Source: Pseudomonas sp. SJZ074
GTDB lineage: Bacteria; Pseudomonadota; Gammaproteobacteria; Pseudomonadales; Pseudomonadaceae
Length of the DNA: 64,000 nucleotides
Assembly (NCBI RefSeq): GCF_007828215.1
Contig: NZ_VIUE01000019.1
Coordinates: 52,141 to 116,140 of the forward strand
Direction of reading: 5' to 3'
Under the pieces are notes generated by a model. That model was not told the origin of the DNA. It searched no databases and worked only from the letters and a program-made list of their open reading frames with translations. Shown piece after piece: positions 51,704 to 60,918 of this stretch. The position numbers were made by a program, and so were the translations under genes. Numbering within the stretch: the stretch's first letter is position 1; each line of letters begins with the position of its first letter.

Positions 51704-52207
51704 ATGATCGCGCTCAAGTACCTCCAGGCCTACCCCGCCGCACTGCAAGCCCAGGTGCAGCAGTTGATTACCCAGGACCGCCTGGGTGATTACCTGCACC
51801 AGCGCTATCCGGGCCGACATCCGATCCAGAGCGACAAGGCTCTGTACACTTATGCGCTGGAGCTCAAGCAACAGTATCTGCGAAACGCGCCAGCCATGGA
51901 TAAGGTGTTGTTCGACAACCGCCTCGACCTGACCCATCGCGCCCTCGGTCTGCACACTGCGGTTTCGCGGGTACAGGGTGGCAAGCTCAAGGCGAAGAAG
52001 GAAATCCGCATCGCGTCGTTGTTCAAGGACGCAGCACCCGAGTTCCTGAACATGATCGTGGTGCATGAACTGGCCCACTTCAAGGAATCGGACCACAACA
52101 AGGCGTTCTACCAACTCTGCGAGCACATGCTGCCGGGCTATCACCAATTGGAGTTCGACCTGCGGGTGTACCTGACCTGGCGCGATCTGCAACAACCGAA
52201 GGAGTGA
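51704..52207 (+). CDS. YgjP-like metal-dependent hydrolase (M48-type)
   Basis: A 167-residue cytoplasmic protein with the zinc motif VVHELAHFKESDHNKAFY (HExxH plus a following His/Glu). Family members are of unknown substrate. It lies four bases upstream of the small HTH gene, forming a likely two-gene unit. Confidence 0.78.
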   Translation: MIALKYLQAYPAALQAQVQQLITQDRLGDYLHQRYPGRHPIQSDKALYTYALELKQQYLRNAPAMDKVLFDNRLDLTHRALGLHTAVSRVQGGKLKAKKEIRIASLFKDAAPEFLNMIVVHELAHFKESDHNKAFYQLCEHMLPGYHQLEFDLRVYLTWRDLQQPKE

Positions 52208-52211
52208 CCGG

Positions 52212-52508
52212 ATGGATGTCAGCAAGACCAAGAGCAGCTTCTATCGCCGCTTGTATGTGGCTTACCTGATCGACAGTGGCCTGGCCAGCAATGTCCCGGC
52301 GCTCATTGACGTGACCGGCATGCCGCGACGCACTGCCCAGGACACCGTCGCGGCGCTGGCGGACCTGGATATCGTGTGCGAGTTCGAACAACAGGAAGGT
52401 GCTCGCAACCATGCCGGGAGCTATCGGATCCGCGATTGGGGGGCGATAGATCGAGGATGGATCGAGGTCAATCTGCAGCGGATCAAGGCGGTGCTTGAAT
52501 ACCCCTGA
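52212..52508 (+). CDS. small winged-helix protein
   Basis: A 98-residue protein resembling a winged-helix DNA-binding domain (GMPRRTAQDTVAALADLDIV would be helices 2-3). Follows the YgjP-like gene by four bases. The family is only tentative; the gene could be an uncharacterised HTH protein of pseudomonads. ATG 52212. Confidence 0.65.
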   Translation: MDVSKTKSSFYRRLYVAYLIDSGLASNVPALIDVTGMPRRTAQDTVAALADLDIVCEFEQQEGARNHAGSYRIRDWGAIDRGWIEVNLQRIKAVLEYP

Positions 52509-52530
52509 TATGGATAGTGGCTTTACTGGC

Positions 52531-52600
52531 CTCATCGCGAGCAGGCTCGCTCCCACAGGGGTAGGCATTCCAATGTGGGAGCGGGCTTGCTCGCGAAGGG
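52531..52600. repeat. REP pair with arms of two subtypes
   Basis: First arm ATCGCGAGCAGGCTCGCTCC (CCTGC type), second GTGGGAGCGGGCTTGCTCGC (GGGCTTGC type): a mixed pair. Confidence 0.85.
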
Positions 52601-52604
52601 GGCC

Positions 52605-53057
52605 TCAGGGCCGATGCATCCCTATGTGCGGGATACCATCTTCCAGGTATTCGACCCCCACCACTTCGAACCCATACCGCCCGTAATATCCCTGCAGATG
52701 CGCCTGCGCCGACAATGAAATCGACGTTCCGGGCCAATGCTTCTCGGCGTGCTTGAGCCCATGCTCCATCAACGTGTGACCCAACCCCTGGCCCCGTGCC
52801 TCTGGGGCGATGATCACGCGGCCGATCACCACGTCGCTGTTCTGCGAATGAGGATCGAGCAGGCGCAGATAGGCCACGAGGTGGTTATCCCGCCAGGCCA
52901 TCAGGTGGAAGGTATCGCCCTCCAGGTCCAGCCCATCGACGTCCGGATAGGCGCAGTTCTGCTCGACGACGAACACGTCGGCGCGCAATTTGAGAATGGC
53001 GTACAGCTGTTCCTTGCTCAGGTCACTGTGGTGTTTGCAGACCCAATCGATGTCCAT
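52605..53057 (-). CDS. elaA: GNAT acetyltransferase ElaA
   Basis: A 150-residue N-acetyltransferase-fold protein. RVIIAPEARGQGLGHTLM carries the acetyl-CoA loop and ADVFVVEQNCAYPDVDGLDL is typical of ElaA. Substrate unknown. Start at ATG 53057 (MDIDWVCKHHSDL). Confidence 0.85.
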   Translation of the reverse strand: MDIDWVCKHHSDLSKEQLYAILKLRADVFVVEQNCAYPDVDGLDLEGDTFHLMAWRDNHLVAYLRLLDPHSQNSDVVIGRVIIAPEARGQGLGHTLMEHGLKHAEKHWPGTSISLSAQAHLQGYYGRYGFEVVGVEYLEDGIPHIGMHRP

Positions 53058-53311
53058 TTTCTGAATTTCCTGATAAACCCGATGCCGATATTAAGTGCGC
53101 TGTGTTTGGATGTCTCTTTCCCGGGCGAGCGAAAATCTGTGATAAGGACCAAATTGCCATCATTCTTCTTTCGCAGCATTGTCGTCTTTATGTAATCTTC
53201 GTCCAAGCGCTGCGTAGCGGTTTCAATGAGCTAATGTTAGGTCGGATGTCTCTGTTTATCCCCCGAGTTTCGGCTAAAACATGAGCTTCGCAACCTTCAA
53301 GGATGTATGGC

Positions 53312-54049
53312 ATGCCGCAATTGCATCGAGCTCTTGTTTTGATCGGGTTGCTGTTGCTGGGTCACAACGCCTGTGCGCAGAAATTGCGCCTGGTTGCGGA
53401 TGGCTGGCCGCCTTTTACCGACTCGACGCTGGTCAATGGCGGCCTGGCGACCGATATCGTCAGCACCGCCCTGGCGCGTGCCGGCTATGCCACCGAATTC
53501 GAACAGGTACCCTGGGCCCGGGCGATGCTGGGCATCGGTGAGGGGCGTTATGACGTGCTGGTCAATGCCTGGTACAGCGAAGAGCGCACGCATATAGGCC
53601 AGTTTTCGGCTGAATACCTGCTCAACCGCGTGCGCTTCCTCAAGCGCAAGGAAACTTCGATCCAGTTTGACAGCCTGCAACAACTCTACGACTACCCGAT
53701 CGCAGTGGTTCGCGGTTATGCCTATTCCAAGACGTTCGATGAGAACCAGCAACTGCAGAAAGTCCCCGTGCATAACTTTGCGATGGCGGTGCGCATGGTC
53801 GCTGCAGACCGCGTGAAGCTGACCCTGGAAGACGAATATGTCGCTCGTTATTACCTGGCCCGCGAATCGCCCAAGGTGCGCAATTCCGTTGAGTTCCTGC
53901 CCAAGCCGTTGAGCGAAAACAGCCTGCATATCCTGGTCAGCCTGAAGAACCCGGAGCATGAGCAGATCGTGGCGGGGTTCGATCGGGAAATCGCGGCGAT
54001 GAAGGCTGATGGGAGTTATGCACGGATCATGGAAATGCACGGTATGTGA
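53312..54049 (+). CDS. type-3 periplasmic solute-binding protein
   Basis: A 245-residue secreted protein (signal peptide MPQLHRALVLIGLLLLGHNA, cleaved before QKLRLVADG). Family features: VADGWPPFTDS and VLVNAWYSEERTHI. Start at ATG 53312 with AAGGA eight bases before, rather than ATG 53303. Ligand unknown; no transporter genes nearby. The second orphan type-3 SBP in the window. Confidence 0.78.
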   Translation: MPQLHRALVLIGLLLLGHNACAQKLRLVADGWPPFTDSTLVNGGLATDIVSTALARAGYATEFEQVPWARAMLGIGEGRYDVLVNAWYSEERTHIGQFSAEYLLNRVRFLKRKETSIQFDSLQQLYDYPIAVVRGYAYSKTFDENQQLQKVPVHNFAMAVRMVAADRVKLTLEDEYVARYYLARESPKVRNSVEFLPKPLSENSLHILVSLKNPEHEQIVAGFDREIAAMKADGSYARIMEMHGM

Positions 54050-54097
54050 GCGGGTTTTGCGGCGCTCGCGATGGGGCCCGATTGACCGCCGCAGCTT

Positions 54098-56281
54098 TCA
54101 GGCCTCGCTTGTATCCTTGATCAGATGCGCCGCCAGGGTCCGCAGCGGTCCAAGCTGACGGCAGATCAACGCCAGTTGCGTCTGTACCAGCCGTTGGCCC
54201 TCATCGATTTCGTCAGGCATCTGTTCGAGCTCGTTGGCCAGGGCTTCTTCCTCGTCACTCTGGATCATGATCGACGTTTTGGTTGCCAGGCCTTGGGCGA
54301 TTTCGTCGATGCTGGAAGCCAGTTTCGTCCCCGCACCGTCTATCAACTGCTCGCGCACATCCGTTGGCAGTTCGGTACCCCGGTGGGCCCCGAGGCCCGA
54401 CAGGTAGCTGAGCAAGGTATGGGACAGCACCAGGAAGCGGAAGCCGACGTCGGCTTCCTTACGGAAGTGCCCCGGCTCCATCAGCATGTTCGCCAGCGTC
54501 GTGGACAACGCAGCGTCGGCGTTGTGGGCGTTGCGTCGGGCCAGGCGATAGGCCAGGTCGTCACTTTTGCCGGCGGCGTATTGCTGCATGATCTGGCGCA
54601 GATAGATGCTGTTGCAGGTCAGCGTGTTGGCCAGGACCTTGTTCAGTCGCCGGCCCTGCCAGTCCGGCAGGAAGAGGAATACCGCCAGGCCGGCGATCAG
54701 GCTGCCGAGCAAGGTATCGAACAGCCGTGGCAGCAACAGCCCGTAGCCATCGCCGACCTGATTGAAGCAGAACAACACCATGACTGTGATCGCCGCCGTC
54801 GCCAGGGTGTAGCGAGTCGTGCGGTTGGTGAAGAACACCACCCCTGCGGCAATGGCGAAGCTCGACTGCACCAGCGGGCTGGGGAACAGGTCGAACAGCG
54901 CCCAGGCCACGGTCAGGCCAATGGCGGTGCCGATGATCCGCTGGCCGAGTTTGCGTCGGGTGGCGCCGTAGTTGGGTTGGCAGACGAACAGTGTGGTGAG
55001 CACGATCCAGTAGCCCTGGGACGGGTGGATCCAGTGCACCATCGCGTAGCCGACGCTCAGTGCCAGGGGCAGACGCAAGGCATGGCGGAACAGCAGCGAG
55101 GTCGGCGTGAGCTGTGTGCGCAGGCGTAGCCAGACGTCCTTGAGGTTGCGCGGTGAGCGGTCCAGCAAGCTGCTGTCGGTGGCGTCGGCCAGGGCGTCAG
55201 GGTTGCTGGCGTCGCTGAGTAAGCGGTCAAGCGTGCCGAGGTTCGCCGACAAGGCCCGCAACGAACGCAGCAGGCCACGCCACGCCGGATTGCTCTGGAT
55301 GCGCAAGTGTTCCAGAGACGCATGCAGGTCATTCAAGGCCTCGGCGAAGCGATCGTCGTAGACGAACGGCTGGCGCATCTGGATCGACTCGGCCAGCGCC
55401 TGACAGGCCTTGCCTTGCTGGCGCAACAGGCGCTGGCAGCGGAACAGTACGTCGCTGTGGAAGAACGCCTCGGCGAGGGCGTTGTAGGGATAGTGGGAGG
55501 AGCTGGCGCGCTCATGGATGTCCTGGGCAAGGAAGTACAGCTTCAGGTAACGGCTGACCTTCGAGCCCGGCCGGCCATTGCCGACACGGTGCAGGATGAT
55601 TTCCTTCGCCGCGTTGAGGGCCGCTACCACGCGGCCATTCTGCTGGGCCAGCTCCAGGCGTCGGGCTTCGATATCCAGTTGGCGGACCGGTTCGAGCAGC
55701 GACGATTTGAGTTTCAGGTAACGCCCCAGCTCGCGGAACAATCGCGCCAGGCTCTGTTGTACCGGCTGGTTGGAAAACAAGACATGCCACAGCACCGAGA
55801 GCATGCCGTACCACGCGGCGCCGGCCACCAACAGCAAGGGTTCGTGCCAGAAATCGGTGACGGCGCCACCGCGCTGGTCCACACCGATCACGGTGTAGAC
55901 CGACAGGATCAGGGTGGCCGAGGCAATCGCGCCATAGCGTTCGCCCAGGGCGCCGAGCATGGTCAGGCCGAAACTCGCCAGGGCAAACGCGACGATGAAG
56001 AGAATCGGATAGGGGAACAGCAGCTCCACCGACAATGCCGCGACGGTGAAGCAGACCAGGGTCACGGCGAGCGCATTGAGGCGGCCCTGCCAGTTGTCGT
56101 CGGTCTCGGCCAGGGCGCTGGCGATGATGCCCAGGAACAAGGGAATCAACAGGGTCATCTCGTCCAGGTACCAGCACAGCGTCATGCTGCCGGTCAGGGC
56201 GATGAACACCCGCACGCTATAACTGAATTTATCCAACGCCCAGAGGCGACGCAAAGACTGACGGAACGAGGTCGATGACAT
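54098..56281 (-). CDS. YccS/YhfK family (FUSC) inner-membrane protein
   Basis: A 727-residue membrane protein with two clusters of spans (about residues 20-170 and 390-540) separated by soluble helical domains, the layout of the FUSC efflux-like family. Substrate and direction unproven. Start at ATG 56281 (MSSTSFRQSLRRLWALDKF). The 3' part holds acidic helices. Isolated gene. Confidence 0.85.
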   Translation of the reverse strand: MSSTSFRQSLRRLWALDKFSYSVRVFIALTGSMTLCWYLDEMTLLIPLFLGIIASALAETDDNWQGRLNALAVTLVCFTVAALSVELLFPYPILFIVAFALASFGLTMLGALGERYGAIASATLILSVYTVIGVDQRGGAVTDFWHEPLLLVAGAAWYGMLSVLWHVLFSNQPVQQSLARLFRELGRYLKLKSSLLEPVRQLDIEARRLELAQQNGRVVAALNAAKEIILHRVGNGRPGSKVSRYLKLYFLAQDIHERASSSHYPYNALAEAFFHSDVLFRCQRLLRQQGKACQALAESIQMRQPFVYDDRFAEALNDLHASLEHLRIQSNPAWRGLLRSLRALSANLGTLDRLLSDASNPDALADATDSSLLDRSPRNLKDVWLRLRTQLTPTSLLFRHALRLPLALSVGYAMVHWIHPSQGYWIVLTTLFVCQPNYGATRRKLGQRIIGTAIGLTVAWALFDLFPSPLVQSSFAIAAGVVFFTNRTTRYTLATAAITVMVLFCFNQVGDGYGLLLPRLFDTLLGSLIAGLAVFLFLPDWQGRRLNKVLANTLTCNSIYLRQIMQQYAAGKSDDLAYRLARRNAHNADAALSTTLANMLMEPGHFRKEADVGFRFLVLSHTLLSYLSGLGAHRGTELPTDVREQLIDGAGTKLASSIDEIAQGLATKTSIMIQSDEEEALANELEQMPDEIDEGQRLVQTQLALICRQLGPLRTLAAHLIKDTSEA

Positions 56282-56393
56282 GAAATGCAAGGGCCTGACG
56301 GGCGATGACACTAAATTGAGGCAGTAATGACGCCGACGCAATGGCGGCGATCACATCTGGCAGCAAAAAGTGTTCCGGGGGCACCACCAACCA

Positions 56394-56483
56394 CTGTGGG
56401 AGCGGGCTTGCTCGCGAATACGGTGTGTCAGCCAGCACCGAATTGACTGATTCACCGTATTCGCGAGCAAGCCCGCTCCCACA
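56394..56483. repeat. REP pair, GGGCTTGC subtype
   Basis: CTGTGGGAGCGGGCTTGCTC and GAGCAAGCCCGCTCCCACAT, about 60 bases apart. Confidence 0.9.
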
Positions 56484-56500
56484 TTTTGATCTGTGTTGTG

Positions 56501-57679
56501 TCAGACGTATTGCGCGGCTGCATAGCCCGAAGCCCAGGCCCACTGGAAGTTGAACCCGCCCAGGTGACCGGTCACGTCCAGCACTTCGCCGATGAAGTAC
56601 AGCCCGGGGCTTTTCAGCGATTCCATGGTCTTGGACGAGACTTCCCGGGTGTCGACGCCACCCAGGGTGACCTCGGCGGTGCGATAGCCTTCGGTGCCGG
56701 CCGGGATGACGTTCCAGCTCGCCAGTTTCTCGGCAATGTCCGCCAGTTCCCCGTGGGTGTATTGCTTCATGGGTTTGGAGACGAACCAGCTGTCGGCCAG
56801 CAGGTTGGCCATCTTCTTGGTGAACAACTCGCCCAAGAGGGTTTTCAGCTCACTGTTGGGGCGTTCGGCCTGCTGTTGTTGCAGCCATTGGGGCACGTCG
56901 TGGTCCGGCAGCAGGTTGATCTGCACCGTATCCCCCGGCTCCCAGAACGACGAAATCTGCAGGATCGCCGGGCCGCTGAGGCCACGGTGGGTGAACAGAA
57001 TGTTCTCCCGGAAGCTCTGCTCGTTGCAGCTCACCAGGCAATCGACCGACGTGCCCGAGAGTTCGGTACACAAGGCCTTGAGCTGATCGGTAATGGTGAA
57101 CGGCACCAGGCCGGCGCGGGTTGGTAACAGCTGGTGGCCGAACTGCCTGGCAACCTGATAGCCGAAACCGGTCGCACCCAGGGTCGGGATCGACAGTCCA
57201 CCGGTGGCGATCACCAGGGACTGGCAGGCGATGGTGCCGAGGGTGGTTTGCAGCAAATAGCCGCCGTCGGTTTTCTCGATGTGCTCAATCGAGGTATCCA
57301 GGTGCAGGTTGACCCCGACCTGTTCGCACTCGTCCAGGAGCAGGCCGAGAATGTCGCTGGACTTGTTATCGCAGAACAGCTGGCCGAGTTTCTTTTCGTG
57401 ATAGGGCACGCCGTGCTTGGCTACCAGGGCGATGAAATCCCACTGGGTGTAGCGGGCCAGGGCCGATTTGCAGAAGTGTGGGTTCTGCGAGAGGAAGTTG
57501 CCCGGTTCGGTATACATATTGGTGAAATTGCAGCGTCCACCGCCGGACATGAGGATTTTCTTGCCGGCTTTGTTGGCATGGTCCAGCAACATCACTTGCC
57601 GTCCGCGCCCCGCGGCGGTCAGCGCGCACATCAACCCTGCGGCGCCAGCGCCAATGATCACGACTTCGGTAGAGCGCAA
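56501..57679 (-). CDS. HI0933/YhiN family flavoprotein
   Basis: A 392-residue FAD-dependent protein: VVIIGAGAAGLMCALTAAGRG at the N terminus, LDHANKAGKKILMSGGGRCNFTN (family hallmark) and GGFNFQWAWASGYAAA at the end. Biological role not known. Start at ATG 57679. Confidence 0.88.
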   Translation of the reverse strand: MRSTEVVIIGAGAAGLMCALTAAGRGRQVMLLDHANKAGKKILMSGGGRCNFTNMYTEPGNFLSQNPHFCKSALARYTQWDFIALVAKHGVPYHEKKLGQLFCDNKSSDILGLLLDECEQVGVNLHLDTSIEHIEKTDGGYLLQTTLGTIACQSLVIATGGLSIPTLGATGFGYQVARQFGHQLLPTRAGLVPFTITDQLKALCTELSGTSVDCLVSCNEQSFRENILFTHRGLSGPAILQISSFWEPGDTVQINLLPDHDVPQWLQQQQAERPNSELKTLLGELFTKKMANLLADSWFVSKPMKQYTHGELADIAEKLASWNVIPAGTEGYRTAEVTLGGVDTREVSSKTMESLKSPGLYFIGEVLDVTGHLGGFNFQWAWASGYAAAQYV

Positions 57680-57712
57680 AACGGTGTCCTCTTATGTGTC
57701 ACCACAAAACCC

Positions 57713-57806
57713 AGTGTGGGAGCGAGCCTGCTCGCGATGGCGGACTGTCAGACAACATCAATGTTGAATGCTCCGGCGTCATCGCGAGCAGGCTCGCTCC
57801 CACAGG
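57713..57806. repeat. REP pair, GAGCCTGCTCGCGAT subtype
   Basis: GTGGGAGCGAGCCTGCTCGC and GCGAGCAGGCTCGCTCCCAC, between the YhiN and dbpA genes. Confidence 0.9.
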
Positions 57807-57830
57807 GAATCTCACTGAATCCAAGGTCGG

Positions 57831-59216
57831 TTACAAAATCCGCACCCGCAACGAGCGTCCCTTGATCTTGCCTTCGTTCAGACGCTTGAGGGCCTGTTTG
57901 GCGATCCCGCGCTCCACGGCCACGTATGCCTGGAAATCGAAAATCGCGATCTTGCCGACCTGTGTGCCGGGTATGCCCGCATCGCCGGTCAGGGCGCCCA
58001 GAATGTCGCCGGGGCGAACCTTGTCCTTACGACCGGCGGCGATGCACAGGGTGCTCATGGCCGGCAGCAGCGGGCCACCGCCCTGGGGCTTGAGGTTGTC
58101 CAACTGGTCCCAGCTCAGCGGCGCCTTCTGCAGTTGTTCGATGGCTTGGGCGCGGTGGGCTTCGGACGGCGCTACCAGGCTGATGGCAACACCGGTTTCG
58201 CCGGCGCGGCCGGTACGGCCGACGCGGTGGATATGGATTTCCGAGTCCCGGGCCAATTCGACGTTGATCACCATGTCCAGGGCATCGATATCGAGGCCGC
58301 GGGCCGCCACATCGGTAGCCACCAGCACCGACGTGCTGCGGTTGGCGAACATCGCCAGCACCTGGTCGCGGTCGCGTTGTTCCAGGTCGCCATGCAGGCC
58401 GACGGCGGAAATGCCTTTGGACGTCAGGTGATCGACGGTTTCCTGGACCTGCTGCTTGGTGAAGCAGAACGCCACGCAGGAGGCCGGGCGGAAATGCGCC
58501 AGTACCTTGACCACCGCGTCCATGCGCGCCTCGGGCGAAATCTCGTAGAACCGCTGTTCGATCTGCGCGTCGGAATGCAGTGCCTCAGCCTTCACCTGTT
58601 GTGGGTCACGCATGAACTTGGACGACAGTTGCTTGATGCCCACCGGGTAGGTAGCGGAGAACAGCAGCGTCTGGCGACGCTCCGGGGTCTGTTGGATGAT
58701 GTCTTCGATGGCGTCGTAGAAACCCATGTCGAGCATGCGGTCTGCTTCGTCGAGGATCAGCGTGTTGAGGCCGTCGAGTACCAGTGAGCCCTTGCGCAGG
58801 TGCTGCTGGATGCGTCCCGGGGTACCGACGATGATATGGGCGCCGTGTTCGAGGGAGGCGATCTGCGGGCCGAAGGAGACGCCGCCACACAGGGTCAGGA
58901 CCTTGATGTTGTCCTCTGCGCGGGCCAGGCGACGGATTTCCTTGGCGACCTGGTCGGCCAACTCGCGGGTCGGGCACATGACCAGCGCCTGGCAGCCGAA
59001 GTAGCGCGGATTGATCGGGTTCAGCAGGCCGATACCGAACGCCGCGGTCTTGCCACTGCCGGTCTTGGCCTGGGCGATCAGGTCCAGGCCCTTGAGGATC
59101 ACCGGCAAGCTTTGCGCCTGGATCGGCGTCATTTGGGCATAACCGAGTGATTCGAGGTTAGCCAGCATGGCGGCGGACAGCGGCAACGTGTTGAAAGCGG
59201 TGGCAATGGTGGTCAC
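57831..59216 (-). CDS. dbpA: ATP-dependent RNA helicase DbpA
   Basis: A 461-residue DEAD-box helicase acting on 23S rRNA helix 92 during large-subunit assembly. Motifs: AQAKTGSGKT, PTRELADQ, LILDEADRMLDMGF, SAT, ARGLDIDALD and HRVGRTGRAG. The C-terminal RNA-binding domain ends KIKGRSLRVRIL, typical of DbpA. No ATG fits; the start is probably GTG 59216 (VTTIATAFNTLPLSAAML). Confidence 0.93.
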   Translation of the reverse strand: MTTIATAFNTLPLSAAMLANLESLGYAQMTPIQAQSLPVILKGLDLIAQAKTGSGKTAAFGIGLLNPINPRYFGCQALVMCPTRELADQVAKEIRRLARAEDNIKVLTLCGGVSFGPQIASLEHGAHIIVGTPGRIQQHLRKGSLVLDGLNTLILDEADRMLDMGFYDAIEDIIQQTPERRQTLLFSATYPVGIKQLSSKFMRDPQQVKAEALHSDAQIEQRFYEISPEARMDAVVKVLAHFRPASCVAFCFTKQQVQETVDHLTSKGISAVGLHGDLEQRDRDQVLAMFANRSTSVLVATDVAARGLDIDALDMVINVELARDSEIHIHRVGRTGRAGETGVAISLVAPSEAHRAQAIEQLQKAPLSWDQLDNLKPQGGGPLLPAMSTLCIAAGRKDKVRPGDILGALTGDAGIPGTQVGKIAIFDFQAYVAVERGIAKQALKRLNEGKIKGRSLRVRIL

Positions 59217-59334
59217 GGGGCAGGCCTGCAAAACAAAATGTCGCGCAGTGTAGCAGCCTCGTGCCACTTTCTTCGAAAGTTCTGGACGAGCAGTGCTGTG
59301 CCTGGAGCTTTTCAGACCGTTAGGTGACCCACCC

Positions 59335-59364
59335 TGTGGCGAGGGGATAAATCCCCTCGCCACA
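59335..59364. repeat. short palindrome, TGTGGCGAGGGGATAAATCC family
   Basis: A perfect 30-base palindrome, identical to that at 60854. Confidence 0.85.
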
Positions 59365-59382
59365 ACAACCCTAAAGACCCAT

Positions 59383-60810
59383 TTAGTGCTCGATATGTTC
59401 GTCGTGACGCTTCTGCCGCCGCCCATCCTGCTTGGACAACTGGGAAAAAATCGTCGCCGCCAGCATCGCCATGACGCCCACCGTCACGAAGGTCAGCTGG
59501 AACGCGCCCAGCACCGTCTCCACCCCGTCGTTGCCCACTTGGGCGGTAAAACCGCCGAGCAAGGCGCCGGCGCAGGCCACGCCGAGACTCAGGGACAGTT
59601 GCGCTACCACGGACAACAGGCTGTTGCCGCTGCTGGCGCTGGCGTCGTCCAGGTCGATCAGGGTCACCGTGTTCATCGCTGTGAATTGCAGCGAGTTGAT
59701 CGCCCCCAGTACCGCCAGCTGCGCCAAGAGCAGCCAGTACGGGGTCTGCTCGCTGACCAATCCCATGCTCGCCAGCATCACCCCCAAAGCCAGGGTGTTC
59801 CCGGTCAGAACGATGCGATAGCCCAGGCGCTCGATCAAGGGCCGGGCCACGGATTTGGCGACCATGGCCGCCGCCGCCAGGGGCAGCATGCTCATCCCGG
59901 CCTGGGATGGCGAATAACCCAGGGCCACTTGCAGCAGCAGCGGCACCAGGAAGGGCAGGGCGCCGCTGCCCAGGCGGGCGAACAGGTTGCCAAGAATGCC
60001 CACGGCGAAAGTCCGGGTCTTGAACAGCGACGGCGCGAACAGCGGATTCTCGATGTGTCCGGCCCGCAACCAATAAGCCGCCAGGCAGGCCATGCCGCCG
60101 AACAGCAGCAACATCACCCGCAGGTGCGGCAAGTGCAGTTCGCCGAGGCCTTCCATGGCGATGGTGATCAACACCATCGCCGCGCCGAACAGCAGGAAGC
60201 CCACGCCGTCAAAGCGGGTGCGCTCGCTGCCGCGCAGGTCGGGGATGAATTTCCACACCGCGTAGCAGCCGATCATCCCCACCGGCAGGTTGATGATGAA
60301 GATCCAGTGCCAGGTCAGGTATTGCACCATCCAGCCGCCCATGGTCGGGCCGATCAGCGGACCGAGCAGGCCGGGAATGGTGATGAAACCCATGATCCGC
60401 ACCAGTTCCGAGCGTGGGTAGGCCCGCAGTACCACCAGTCTGCCCACTGGCAGCATCAGTGCGCCGCCCAGACCCTGAACCACCCGGGCGCCGACCAGCA
60501 TCGTCAGGGAACTGGACAAGGCGCACAGCAGCGAGCCGAAGCTGAACAACAGGATCGCGCCGAAGAAGATTTTCTTGGTACCGAAGCGGTCGGCGATCCA
60601 GCCCGAGGCCGGGATCAGCAGCGCCACGGTGAGCATGTAGGCGATGATCACGCCCTGCATGCGCAACGGGTTCTCCGCCAGGTCACTGGCCATGGCGGGC
60701 AGGGCGGTATTGAGGATCGTCCCGTCGAGGGACTGCATGAAGAACGCGATCGCCACGACCCACGGAAGCCAGCGGGCGGTGGTTGCGTCGAGCGGTGCAC
60801 GGTTGGGCAT
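59383..60810 (-). CDS. MFS drug transporter, DHA2 family (MdtD-like)
   Basis: A 475-residue major-facilitator protein with 14 predicted spans, as in the DHA2 group: LDGTILNTALPAMASDLAE near the start and PLIGPTMGGWMVQYLTWHWI (motif C-like) in the middle. Probably an export pump. Start at ATG 60810 (MPNRAPLDATTARW). It follows the PmbA-like gene by about 110 bases, with a palindrome between. Confidence 0.85.
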   Translation of the reverse strand: MPNRAPLDATTARWLPWVVAIAFFMQSLDGTILNTALPAMASDLAENPLRMQGVIIAYMLTVALLIPASGWIADRFGTKKIFFGAILLFSFGSLLCALSSSLTMLVGARVVQGLGGALMLPVGRLVVLRAYPRSELVRIMGFITIPGLLGPLIGPTMGGWMVQYLTWHWIFIINLPVGMIGCYAVWKFIPDLRGSERTRFDGVGFLLFGAAMVLITIAMEGLGELHLPHLRVMLLLFGGMACLAAYWLRAGHIENPLFAPSLFKTRTFAVGILGNLFARLGSGALPFLVPLLLQVALGYSPSQAGMSMLPLAAAAMVAKSVARPLIERLGYRIVLTGNTLALGVMLASMGLVSEQTPYWLLLAQLAVLGAINSLQFTAMNTVTLIDLDDASASSGNSLLSVVAQLSLSLGVACAGALLGGFTAQVGNDGVETVLGAFQLTFVTVGVMAMLAATIFSQLSKQDGRRQKRHDEHIEH

Positions 60811-60853
60811 GGGGCCTCTTGTATGGCGTGTTGAAACGGGCGAACACTGTTCC

Positions 60854-60883
60854 TGTGGCGAGGGGATAAATCCCCTCGCCACA
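60854..60883. repeat. short palindrome, TGTGGCGAGGGGATAAATCC family
   Basis: A perfect 30-base palindrome, identical to that at 59335; the two bracket the drug-transporter gene. Confidence 0.85.
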
Positions 60884-60918
60884 AGTAACCCCCTTCACGG
60901 GTGTGAGTAGGGTTGGGT

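Noticed and set aside
59293..60834. Glutamine/histidine-rich frame opposite the DHA2 transporter
   Set aside because: Antisense shadow; composition typical of reversed hydrophobic codons.
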